Positions 17,884-25,209 of a stretch of DNA of 64,000 bases are shown piece by piece. The position numbers were made by a program, and so were the translations under genes. The DNA comes from a bacterium (GTDB lineage: Bacteria; Planctomycetota; JAFGQW01). The notes beneath the pieces were generated by a model that searched no databases, was not told the origin of the DNA, and was given only the letters and a program-made list of their open reading frames with translations. Location of the stretch: contig JAUHXU010000006.1 in assembly GCA_030426805.1 (NCBI GenBank), positions 124,001 to 188,000 of the forward strand. The letters run 5' to 3'. Position 1 is the stretch's first letter, and every line of letters begins with the position of its first letter.

Positions 17884-19040
17884 CGTACGACGAGGACAGG
17901 TTCGAGCTCGGCGTCTACCCGAAGCGCGGCATCACGCTCGTTCGCGGCGAGGGCGCGCGCGTGTGGGACGACGCGGGCAACGAGTATCTCGACGCGGTCG
18001 CCGGCGTCGGCGTCGCGTTCGTCGGCCACGCGCACCCGCGCGTCGTCGCGGCGGTGCGCGAACAGGCGGGCACGCTGATGACCGCCTACTCGGCGTTCCA
18101 CTCCGATGTGCGCGGCCGCTTCCTCGCGAAGCTCGCGACGATGATGCCGCCCGAACTCGGCCGCTACTTCCTGTGCAACTCCGGCACCGAAGCGGTCGAG
18201 GGCGCGATCAAGTTCGCACGGCTCGCGACCGGGCGCACGAAGCTCGTCGCGGCGGTGCGCGGCTATCACGGCAAGACCCTCGGCGCGCTCAGCGCCACGT
18301 TCGAGCGCGCCTATCGGGACCCGATCGCTCCGCTGCTCGACGGCGTCACGCACGTGCCGCTGAACAAGGTCGACCGGTTCGTCGACGCGATCGACGCCGA
18401 GACCGCGGCGGTGATCGTCGAACCGATCCAGGGCGAGGGCGGCATCCGCGAGTGCGAGCCGGAGTTCTTGCGCGCGATCGCCGCCAAGACCGCCGAGACC
18501 GGCGCGCTCCTGATCGCCGACGAGGTGCAGTCCGGCTGCGGCCGCACGGGCGCGTTTCTCGCGTCGTCGCACGCCGACGTCGTGCCCGACATCGTCACGC
18601 TCGCGAAGGCGATCGGCGGCGGCGTGCCGCTCGGTGTCGTCGCGTGCGGTCCGCGGGTCGGCGAGATCCCGCCGCGGATGCACACGTCGACGTTCGGCGG
18701 CAACCCGCTCGCGTGCGCGGCGGGGCTGGCGACGCTCGAGGCGATCGACGAGGAGCGACTCGTCGACCGCGCCGGTGTGTTGGGCGATCGCTTTCGCGCC
18801 CGCCTGATCGCGGCCGGGTGCACCGCGATCCGCAGCATCCGCGGGCGCGGCTTGATGATCGGCGTCGAGCTGAAGCAGAAGGCCGGGCGGTTCCTGCAGC
18901 CGCTCGCCGACCAGGGCGTGCTCGCGATGCTCGCCGGCAACACGGTGCTGCGCTTCCTGCCGCCGGCGGTGATCACCGACGCCGAGTGCGACCGTCTCGT
19001 CGACGCGCTCGTCGACGTGCTGACCGAGGCCGACGCGTGA
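17880..19040 (+). CDS. lysJ: LysJ, PLP-dependent aminotransferase of the LysW pathway
   Basis: The 386-residue product is an ArgD/LysJ class-III aminotransferase that converts the LysW-bound semialdehyde to the amine. The PLP Lys is in TLAKAIGGGVPLGV (Lys243). The phosphate-binding NSGTEAVEGAIKFAR and the DEVQSGCGRTG segment, with the PLP-nitrogen-binding Asp, are intact. It starts with GTG in a four-base overlap with lysZ and ends in a four-base overlap with lysK, so translation of the cluster is probably coupled. Confidence 0.94.
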   Translation: MTYDEDRFELGVYPKRGITLVRGEGARVWDDAGNEYLDAVAGVGVAFVGHAHPRVVAAVREQAGTLMTAYSAFHSDVRGRFLAKLATMMPPELGRYFLCNSGTEAVEGAIKFARLATGRTKLVAAVRGYHGKTLGALSATFERAYRDPIAPLLDGVTHVPLNKVDRFVDAIDAETAAVIVEPIQGEGGIRECEPEFLRAIAAKTAETGALLIADEVQSGCGRTGAFLASSHADVVPDIVTLAKAIGGGVPLGVVACGPRVGEIPPRMHTSTFGGNPLACAAGLATLEAIDEERLVDRAGVLGDRFRARLIAAGCTAIRSIRGRGLMIGVELKQKAGRFLQPLADQGVLAMLAGNTVLRFLPPAVITDAECDRLVDALVDVLTEADA

Positions 19041-20110
19041 CCCCAGCCGACGAGGTGGCGCTGCTCGAGTCGCTCGTCGCGTGTCGGTCGCCCTCCGGCG
19101 ATGAAGGCGCCGCCGCGGCGTTGTTCACCGAGCGGCTCGCGGCCGCGGGGATGCGGACGCGCGTCGACACGGCGGGCAACGCGATCGCCGAGGTCGGCGA
19201 CGGCGACCTGACGATCTGCCTGCTGGGGCACATCGACACGGTGCCCGGCTGGCCGCCGGTGCGGATCGAAGACGACGTGCTGTGGGGGCGCGGGTCGGTC
19301 GACGCGAAGGGGCCGCTCTGCACGTTCGCGTGCGCGGCCGCGCGGCTGGACGCGGAGACGTTGGCGCGGGCGCGCGTCGTCGTCGTCGGGGCGGTCGAGG
19401 AGGAGGCCGCGTCGTCGAAGGGTGCGCGCCACATCGTCGGCGAGCTTCGGCCCGATGCGTGCGTGATCGGCGAGCCGAGCGGGGTTCGGGGGATCACGCT
19501 CGGCTACAAGGGCCGGCTGTTGCTCGCGGTCGAGTGCGCGGTCGCGTGGAGCCACTCCGCCGGCCGCGATGCGACGGCGCCGGAAGTCGGAGCGGACGTC
19601 TGGCGCGCCGTGCAGCAGGAGGCGGATCGCCTCGGCGGCGACCGCGAGTTCGCGCGCGTTACGCCGTCGCTGTTGTCGTTCACCTCCGACAACGACGGCC
19701 TCGTCGATCGCGCGCGCCTGTCGATCGGCCTGCGCGTGCCGCCGGGGTTCGACCGCGATGCGTTCGTCGCTGCCGTGCGCGCTGCGTGTCCGCATGCGAA
19801 CGTGACGCCGTCGGCGGGCGAAGTCGCCTACCGAAGCAAGCGGACGAACCCGGTCGCGCGTGCGTTTCATCGGGCGATTCGGACGTCGGGCTCCGAGCCG
19901 CGCTACGTGCTGAAGACGGGGACGTCCGACATGAACGTCGTCGGGCCGGTCTGGAACTGCCCGATCGTCGCCTACGGGCCGGGCGATTCGTCGCTCGACC
20001 ACACCCCCGATGAGCACCTGCCGCTGGCCGAGTATCGAATCGCGATCGACGTCGTCGCGGACGCGATCCGGCGCCTCGCGTCACCCGGTGCTTTGCACGC
20101 TGCCCGATAG
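19037..20110 (+). CDS. lysK: LysK, LysW-lysine (or ornithine) hydrolase
   Basis: The 357-residue product belongs to the M20 family of zinc peptidases and releases the finished amino acid from LysW. The metal ligands and catalytic residues are visible in LLGHIDTVPGW, GRGSVDAKGPLCTF, VGAVEEEAASSKGARH (catalytic Glu-Glu) and ACVIGEPSG; a C-terminal His is in DHTPDEHLPL. It starts at GTG 19037 overlapping lysJ. It is the last gene of the cluster; the propeller gene 53 bp further on seems to have its own promoter inside the end of lysK. Confidence 0.94.
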   Translation: MTPADEVALLESLVACRSPSGDEGAAAALFTERLAAAGMRTRVDTAGNAIAEVGDGDLTICLLGHIDTVPGWPPVRIEDDVLWGRGSVDAKGPLCTFACAAARLDAETLARARVVVVGAVEEEAASSKGARHIVGELRPDACVIGEPSGVRGITLGYKGRLLLAVECAVAWSHSAGRDATAPEVGADVWRAVQQEADRLGGDREFARVTPSLLSFTSDNDGLVDRARLSIGLRVPPGFDRDAFVAAVRAACPHANVTPSAGEVAYRSKRTNPVARAFHRAIRTSGSEPRYVLKTGTSDMNVVGPVWNCPIVAYGPGDSSLDHTPDEHLPLAEYRIAIDVVADAIRRLASPGALHAAR

Positions 20111-20120
20111 GGCTTACCTT
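20093..20120 (+). promoter_or_regulatory. Predicted promoter of the 20164 gene
   Basis: TTGCAC (20093-20098) and TACCTT (20115-20120) are 16 bp apart, starting inside the 3' end of lysK. They would drive the secreted propeller gene at 20164 separately from the lys cluster. Confidence 0.4.
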
Positions 20121-20163
20121 CGATGGGCGGCGAACGGGTCGCCGCGAAGCCCCGGGGGACGCG

Positions 20164-21471
20164 ATGTTCGCGAACCGACTCGCCTGCGCACTGCTGTTCG
20201 TGACGACCGCACTGGTCGTCGACGGTCGCGCTTCCTGTGCGCAGGCGCATGCAAACGGCTGGTTTCTCCCGGGCGTCGGTCACGTCTACGCATTGCGGCC
20301 GGGCGGCGCCGTGGCCTCGGTGCAGACCTCGAACCGCGTCACCTACGCGGCCGCGATGGATCGCGACAACCGCTTCGTGTTGGTGCACGACACGTCGACG
20401 CGGTCGATCCTGAAGATGGATCCGAAGACGTTCGCGATCGTCGGCACGCTGTGCGTCGATTCCGCGTTGTCGAGCGTCAACGCGGTGCAGGGAATCGCGA
20501 TCGGGTGCGACGGCGACGCCTACTTCACGAGTGCGTTTCCGCGTCCGGGTGTCTTCCGCGTCCGGGGCGGCGTCGTCACGACGCTGTTCGCGGGGCCGCC
20601 GTTTGCCAACGGTGCCGGCAACCTGTCGATCGACGTGGACAGCGGCGACCTGCTCGTGACCGATCCGCCGTTCACGAAGAACGGCGTGCTGGTGCGACTG
20701 TCGCGGACCGGCGGCACGCTGTCGACGATCGGACTCGGTCTCGATCCGCGCTACGGAACCCATCAGGACGTGCGCACCGGTGACGTCTTCTCCGGGACGT
20801 GCTGCGGCGACGGGCAGCCGTCGTCGAGCGGCAAGTCGTTGCTCGTCGTCCCGAAGTCGAGCGGCCTCGCGGTCACCTACCTGAACGACGCGACGCTGAT
20901 CGGCGCCTACAGCGCGCGCCCGGATCGGGCGAGCATGGCGAACCCGCAACTCGTGGTCGCCGCGTTCGGCACGCAGACCGTGCCGGGATCCGGCGGCGTC
21001 TGGACGATCGACTTGGCGACCGGCCTGCCGAGCAAGCGCACGACGGTGTCGATGGGCACGACGCATGCCGCGGTCCCGATCCACGGCCGCGACATCCACT
21101 CCGTGCGCGTGGGCGCCGCGCATTGGCTCGTCGGCCTGCGCATTCCGGCACAGGCCAATCGCCAGTGGATCGCCGGCTTCGGCGTCTCCGGGGTTCGCCC
21201 CGGCGTGTCGCTGCCGGACGGACGGACGATCCCGCTCGCGATCGACGCGGTCACGTATGCGGGCCTCGCCGGCGCGCTCTCGCCGATCGTCAGCGCGACG
21301 ACCGGCGTCCTCGGCGCCGAAGGCGGGGGCGTCTTCTACGTCGATCTGCGCGGCACGAGCCTCCCGCCCGGCATCGTGCTGCACATCGTCGTGGTCGTGC
21401 TCGACCCGGCCGCGCCGCTCGGGATCGCGTTGATCACCGACCCGCACGCGCTGGCGCTGCGCACCGGCTGA
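20164..21471 (+). CDS. Secreted beta-propeller-like protein, paralogue of the convergent neighbour
   Basis: The 435-residue product starts at ATG 20164 with GGGGGA upstream. Residues 1-26 are a signal peptide (ALLFVTTALVVDGRASCAQ). The body has propeller-like strands (SILKMDPKTFAIVGTLCV, GVWTIDLATG). It aligns along its length with the product of the convergent gene at 21488-22774; both share an RYGTxQ...TGDxxSGTCC stretch and a PDRAS motif. The C-terminal 100 residues hold LPDGRTIPL and DPAAPLGIALITDP, matching the neighbour's end and loosely the ends of other secreted proteins here. Function unknown. The two stops are only 16 bp apart. Confidence 0.8.
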   Translation: MFANRLACALLFVTTALVVDGRASCAQAHANGWFLPGVGHVYALRPGGAVASVQTSNRVTYAAAMDRDNRFVLVHDTSTRSILKMDPKTFAIVGTLCVDSALSSVNAVQGIAIGCDGDAYFTSAFPRPGVFRVRGGVVTTLFAGPPFANGAGNLSIDVDSGDLLVTDPPFTKNGVLVRLSRTGGTLSTIGLGLDPRYGTHQDVRTGDVFSGTCCGDGQPSSSGKSLLVVPKSSGLAVTYLNDATLIGAYSARPDRASMANPQLVVAAFGTQTVPGSGGVWTIDLATGLPSKRTTVSMGTTHAAVPIHGRDIHSVRVGAAHWLVGLRIPAQANRQWIAGFGVSGVRPGVSLPDGRTIPLAIDAVTYAGLAGALSPIVSATTGVLGAEGGGVFYVDLRGTSLPPGIVLHIVVVVLDPAAPLGIALITDPHALALRTG

Positions 21472-21487
21472 CCCGCGAGAGCCGCGG

Positions 21488-22774
21488 TCAGATCCCTTCG
21501 ATCACGAGCGGCAACGGGTCGCCGAGCACCGCGAGGCCGAGCGGTGCAGCGGGGTCCAGCACCGCCGGCACCATGTAGACGACGATGCCGTTTGCGCCCG
21601 CACCGAGGGGACGCAGGTCCAGCTGCAACGAGGCGCTGCCGCCCGCGTTCAGGATGCCGACGTTGCCCTGGATCAGTGCGGACAGCGCACCGGAGATGCT
21701 CAACGGCGTCAGCGGGTCCGGGAGGAACGGGACGAAACGGCCGTCCGGCAACGGTGCGGGCGGTCGCAGGCCGCGCACCGACAGCGCGACGACGAACGAC
21801 TTGCCCGCGTGCTGCGGGAAGTTCACCTGGGCGCTCCACTGGCCGCGCCCCGTCGCGACCGACTGGAGGTTGCGGCCGTAGATCGGAACGACCTTGTGGG
21901 TGTTCGACGTGATCGACGCGAGCTTCGTCGCCGTCGCGCCGAAGATGTCGATCTGCCAGACGCCGTCGCCGCCGGTGCCGTTCGACCACGCGGACGAGAC
22001 CAGGCGCTGCTGCGCCGCGCTCGCGCGGTCGGGGAGCGGGGAGTAGCCGCCACGGAAGATCGGGTGATCGAGCAGCGACGTCGCGGTGGACTGGCCTCTG
22101 CGGAGCACGAGCACCGATGCGTTGCTGCCGCCGCCACCATTGGCACAGCACGTGCCGGAGTAAATGTCTCCGGTCGGAATGTGCTGGTAGGTCCCGTAGC
22201 GCGTGACGAGGCCGGTGCCGATGACGGTCGTCATCGTCCCGTCGCGCCGTGCGCCGAACAGTGTGTTCGACCCCGTCAGCCGCTCTGTGACGAGCAATTC
22301 GCCGCTGTCGTAGTTGAGCGACACGCTGCCCACGCCACCCGTGAACGTCGTCGTGCCGTAGACCGTCGAGAACGTCGACGTGCCCGGCGTGTGCTTGAAG
22401 ACCCCGGCCGTGCCGGTCGTGCCGCTGAAGAACAGGTCGCCGTTGGAATCGAAGAGCATGTCGGAGACCGACGTCGCCGACGTGAAACTCGGCGTCTGGA
22501 AGAACGTACCGACGACCGCGAGCGTGACCGGATCGATCTGCATGATCGCGCGCACGGTCGAGTCGTAGACGAGCGCGGTACTGTTGTCGAAGTTCATCGT
22601 CGCGGCGTAGCTCGCGGATCCGGTCCGCGACTGGACGTTGCCGCTCGCGTCCACCGAGTGGACGCCATTGGCGGCCGGCACGACCCAACCGAGGCTGTGG
22701 TTCTGCGCGGGAGCCGGGCGGAGCGGGCCGGCGACGAACGCGGCGAGCGCCGCGGTGACGAGCATCGATCTCAT
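21488..22774 (-). CDS. Secreted beta-propeller-like protein, paralogue of the convergent neighbour
   Basis: The 428-residue product starts at ATG 22774 behind GGGAGG. The signal peptide is residues 1-23 (LVTAALAAFVAGPLRPAPAQ). It shares its plan with the 20164 product: a propeller-like body (AIMQIDPVTLAVVGTFF, GVWQIDIFGAT), the RYGTYQHIPTGDIYSGTCC motif with two adjacent Cys, PDRAS, and a C-terminal part with LPDGRFVPFLP and DPAAPLGLAVLGDPL. The pair arose by duplication and inversion or by inverted insertion. It is divergent from the BlaI-type repressor gene, with about 160 bp between the starts. Confidence 0.8.
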   Translation of the reverse strand: MRSMLVTAALAAFVAGPLRPAPAQNHSLGWVVPAANGVHSVDASGNVQSRTGSASYAATMNFDNSTALVYDSTVRAIMQIDPVTLAVVGTFFQTPSFTSATSVSDMLFDSNGDLFFSGTTGTAGVFKHTPGTSTFSTVYGTTTFTGGVGSVSLNYDSGELLVTERLTGSNTLFGARRDGTMTTVIGTGLVTRYGTYQHIPTGDIYSGTCCANGGGGSNASVLVLRRGQSTATSLLDHPIFRGGYSPLPDRASAAQQRLVSSAWSNGTGGDGVWQIDIFGATATKLASITSNTHKVVPIYGRNLQSVATGRGQWSAQVNFPQHAGKSFVVALSVRGLRPPAPLPDGRFVPFLPDPLTPLSISGALSALIQGNVGILNAGGSASLQLDLRPLGAGANGIVVYMVPAVLDPAAPLGLAVLGDPLPLVIEGI

Positions 22775-22868
22775 TGACGACCTCCCTTGGGGGCTGAGTT
22801 TCGTCACGATACCACAGGCCCGGACCGAGACGCTCCTGCGCCCCGATCGCGATTGCCGAAAGGCCCGC

Positions 22869-22896
22869 TTGACAGGAAGACATTCTGTCTTATCCT
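22869..22896 (+). promoter_or_regulatory. Promoter of the BlaI-type repressor gene
   Basis: A perfect TTGACA -35 (22869-22874) and a TATCCT -10 (22891-22896) are 16 bp apart. The spacer is filled by the first operator dyad, so repressor binding would block RNA polymerase directly. Confidence 0.75.
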
Positions 22897-22914
22897 CGGG
22901 TAGACATTTTGTCT
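22877..22914 (+). promoter_or_regulatory. Two BlaI/MecI-type operator dyads
   Basis: Two perfect dyads of the form AGACA-N3-TGTCT are seen, 22878-22890 (extended to AAGACATTCTGTCTT, 22877-22891) and 22902-22914 (AGACATTTTGTCT). Their start-to-start spacing is 24 bp. They resemble the TACA/TGTA dyads bound by BlaI and MecI. One sits between -35 and -10 and the other over the expected transcription start, which points to self-repression of the operon downstream. Confidence 0.75.
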
Positions 22915-22935
22915 GATTCTCGAACGGAGGTCTCG

Positions 22936-23340
22936 ATGGGCCGAACGCCGAAGGACGTGACCGACGCCGAATTGGCGGTGTTGCGTGTGCTGTGGGGCCG
23001 CGAGGACGCGACGGTGCGCGATCTCGCGGACGAGATCTACGGCGGGGAGTCGGGGGCGTCGTCGTCGGCGACCGTGCAGAAGCTGCTGGAGCGCTTGCTC
23101 GCGAAGGGGCTCGTCGCGCGGCGGACCGGGGGGCGGGCGCATCGCTACTCCGCCGCTGCCGATCGCGATGCGCTGATCGGCCGCCGGCTCCAGGAGACCG
23201 CGGACAAGCTGTGCGAGGGCTCGCTTGCGCCGCTGTTGACGCACCTCGTGAACGAAGCGCGGCTCGACGCCGACGACATCGCGGCGCTCGAGGCGTTCGT
23301 CGAACGCGCGGCGAAGCGCCGGCAGAAGGGGCGACGATGA
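22936..23340 (+). CDS. BlaI/MecI-family transcriptional repressor
   Basis: The 134-residue product starts at ATG 22936 after CGGAGG. It has the winged-helix fold of the BlaI/MecI/CopY family: TDAELAVLRVLWGREDATVRD at the start, the recognition helix in SSSATVQKLLERLLAKGLVA, and the wing RRTGGRAHRYSA. A C-terminal dimer helix follows. The stop overlaps the start of the M56 peptidase gene (ATGA), the normal repressor-sensor pairing. Two dyads over its promoter indicate that it represses its own operon until the peptidase signals. Confidence 0.92.
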   Translation: MGRTPKDVTDAELAVLRVLWGREDATVRDLADEIYGGESGASSSATVQKLLERLLAKGLVARRTGGRAHRYSAAADRDALIGRRLQETADKLCEGSLAPLLTHLVNEARLDADDIAALEAFVERAAKRRQKGRR

Positions 23341-25127
23341 TCGACACCGTGCTCCGTGCCGTCGGGTCGAACGTCGGAGTCGCTGCGGCGATCGCCCTCG
23401 TCGCGTTCGGTGTGTCGCGCTGGTCGCGTCGTCCGGCGCTGGCGCATACGCTGTGGCTGCTCGTGCTGCTGAAGCTCGTGACGCCGCCGGTCGTCTCGTT
23501 GCCGCTCGGGGCACCCACGGTGACGGAGATCACGGTCGAGCGCGCGAACGTGCCGACCCCGCCGGTCGCGATGCCGCCGGCGCTCGAGCCCGTGGTGTTC
23601 GCGGCCCCGCCGCAACGGTCGGTCGCCCCCGCACCACGGCCGGTCGACTGGCGTGTCGCGTTGCTCGCGCTGTGGGGTGTCGGCTCGCTCGCGCTCGCCG
23701 TCCGGACCGGGGTGCGGGCGTGGCGTTTTCACCGTTTGCTCGCCGATGCACCGGCCGCGCCTCCCGAGTTGCGCGACCGCGTCGCCGCGCTCGCACGCCG
23801 GCTCGGCTTGCGCGCGCCGCCGCGCCTGGTCCTGCTCGAGGGCCGGCTGCCCCCGATGCTCTGGGCGGTCGGGCGGCCGACGATCGCGGTGCCGCGGTCG
23901 CTCGTCGCGCAGTTCGCCGCGGCGGAACTCGACGTCGTGCTCGCGCACGAACTCGCACACCTGCGCCGCGGCGACCACCGCGTGCGCCTGCTCGAAGTCG
24001 CGTCGGTCATCGCGTTCTGGTGGCTGCCGCTCGTCTGGTGGGCACGGCGTGCGTTGCGCCGCGCCGAAGAGGAGTGCTGCGACGCGTGGGTCGTGTGGGC
24101 CGAGCCGGATCACGGCGAGGTCTACGCCCGCGCGCTCGTCAAGACGCTCGCGTTCCTGTCCGGTGACCGCGTGCCGTCGCTCGCCTGCGGCGTGCGCCAC
24201 CTCGGCCCGATGAAGAGGAGACTCTCGATGATTCTCGAATGCACCCCGCCGCGACGGCTGTCGACCGTCGGGCGCACCGCGGCGATCGCGTTCGCCGCGA
24301 CGCTGCTGACGATCGCGCCGACGATCGCCCAGGACGAGCACGCCGCGGAACGCGAGCGACTCGCGAAGCAAATCGCACACGTCGATCGGGCGATGCGCGA
24401 ACTGAAGATGGCGCGACTGCCGTCGGCGATCGAGTCGCTCGCCGCGACGCGCGCGCGGCTCGTCGCGCGGGCGAAGGCGCTCGGCGCGCGGATCGTCTCG
24501 GGGGCGGCGAAGGTGCGGGCACTCGAGTCCGAGGTCGAGCGCCTCGATCGCGAAGTCGCGACGCTGGAGACGAAGCTCGCGAAGACGCCGAACGCGACGA
24601 GCGAGGAACTCGACGCGACGAAGCTCGCCTTCGATCGCATCCGGGCGGAACGCAACGCGGCGACCGAGCGGCTCGCCGACGCGTGGCACTCGGTCGATCC
24701 CGACCGAATCGTGGACGCCCGGCACGAACTCGAGACGGTCAAGCTGGAGTTCCGTGGAATCGGTGGGCCGCCGGCGCCGCACGACCGCCCGGCGAAGAAC
24801 GCCCAGGCGATCGCCGAGCTGAAGACGATGATCGCGAAGCTGTCCGAGGAAAACGCTCGGCTCGCGCGGCGCATGGCCGCGCTCGTGCCGAAGGCTGCCG
24901 AGCGACGGGCGACCGCCGCCGAACAGCTCGCGCAGCTCTACGCGAAGCAAACCCACGTGCAGGAGGTGCTGCGCGACACGCGCTCCCGCCTGCACGAAGC
25001 CGAGGAATCGGGCTCGCGTGAAGCGGCCGAGGAGTGCCGACACGGCATCGAGGCCCTGTTGAAGGACCTCGCCCGGATCGAGAAGCGCATCCACGAGCTG
25101 CGCACGAAGGGCGGCCGCGCCCAGTAG
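23337..25127 (+). CDS. M56-family (BlaR1-like) membrane peptidase with long C-terminal coiled coil
   Basis: The 596-residue product overlaps the repressor gene by four bases. Membrane segments are seen at about residues 12-25, 36-50 and 105-125. The zinc peptidase motif is HELAH (His204, Glu205, His208), followed by FWWLPLVWWARRALRRAEEE with the third ligand region (AEEECCDAW). A further membrane segment lies near residue 320 (TAAIAFAATLLTIAPTIAQ). BlaR1 and MecR1 then carry a penicillin-binding sensor domain; here there are instead about 270 residues of heptad-like coiled coil (LESEVERLDREVATLETKLA). So it probably senses something other than beta-lactam. It is expected to inactivate the repressor upstream. 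Confidence 0.88.
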   Translation: MIDTVLRAVGSNVGVAAAIALVAFGVSRWSRRPALAHTLWLLVLLKLVTPPVVSLPLGAPTVTEITVERANVPTPPVAMPPALEPVVFAAPPQRSVAPAPRPVDWRVALLALWGVGSLALAVRTGVRAWRFHRLLADAPAAPPELRDRVAALARRLGLRAPPRLVLLEGRLPPMLWAVGRPTIAVPRSLVAQFAAAELDVVLAHELAHLRRGDHRVRLLEVASVIAFWWLPLVWWARRALRRAEEECCDAWVVWAEPDHGEVYARALVKTLAFLSGDRVPSLACGVRHLGPMKRRLSMILECTPPRRLSTVGRTAAIAFAATLLTIAPTIAQDEHAAERERLAKQIAHVDRAMRELKMARLPSAIESLAATRARLVARAKALGARIVSGAAKVRALESEVERLDREVATLETKLAKTPNATSEELDATKLAFDRIRAERNAATERLADAWHSVDPDRIVDARHELETVKLEFRGIGGPPAPHDRPAKNAQAIAELKTMIAKLSEENARLARRMAALVPKAAERRATAAEQLAQLYAKQTHVQEVLRDTRSRLHEAEESGSREAAEECRHGIEALLKDLARIEKRIHELRTKGGRAQ

Positions 25128-25133
25128 GGCCGT

Positions 25134-25189
25134 CGACGATCGATCGTCGCGGTGTGCTATAGCTTGGGTCCGGGCGCACGTCCGGACCC
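25134..25189 (+). promoter_or_regulatory. icmF promoter region with 16-bp palindrome and leader hairpin
   Basis: A perfect palindrome CGACGATCGATCGTCG (25134-25149) sits just upstream of an extended -10 box TGTGCTATAGCT (25153-25164). The same TGTGCTATA occurs before mutA. A perfect 8-bp hairpin (GGGTCCGG / CCGGACCC, 25166-25189) follows in the leader. The palindrome is placed where a regulator would compete with polymerase; no regulator is identified. Confidence 0.5.
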
Positions 25190-25209
25190 AGGCCACGACG
25201 AGGCACGCC

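Noticed and set aside
25128..25209. Cobalamin riboswitch before icmF or mutA
   Set aside because: The leaders are too short (82 and 79 bp between genes) and lack the conserved B12-box sequence.
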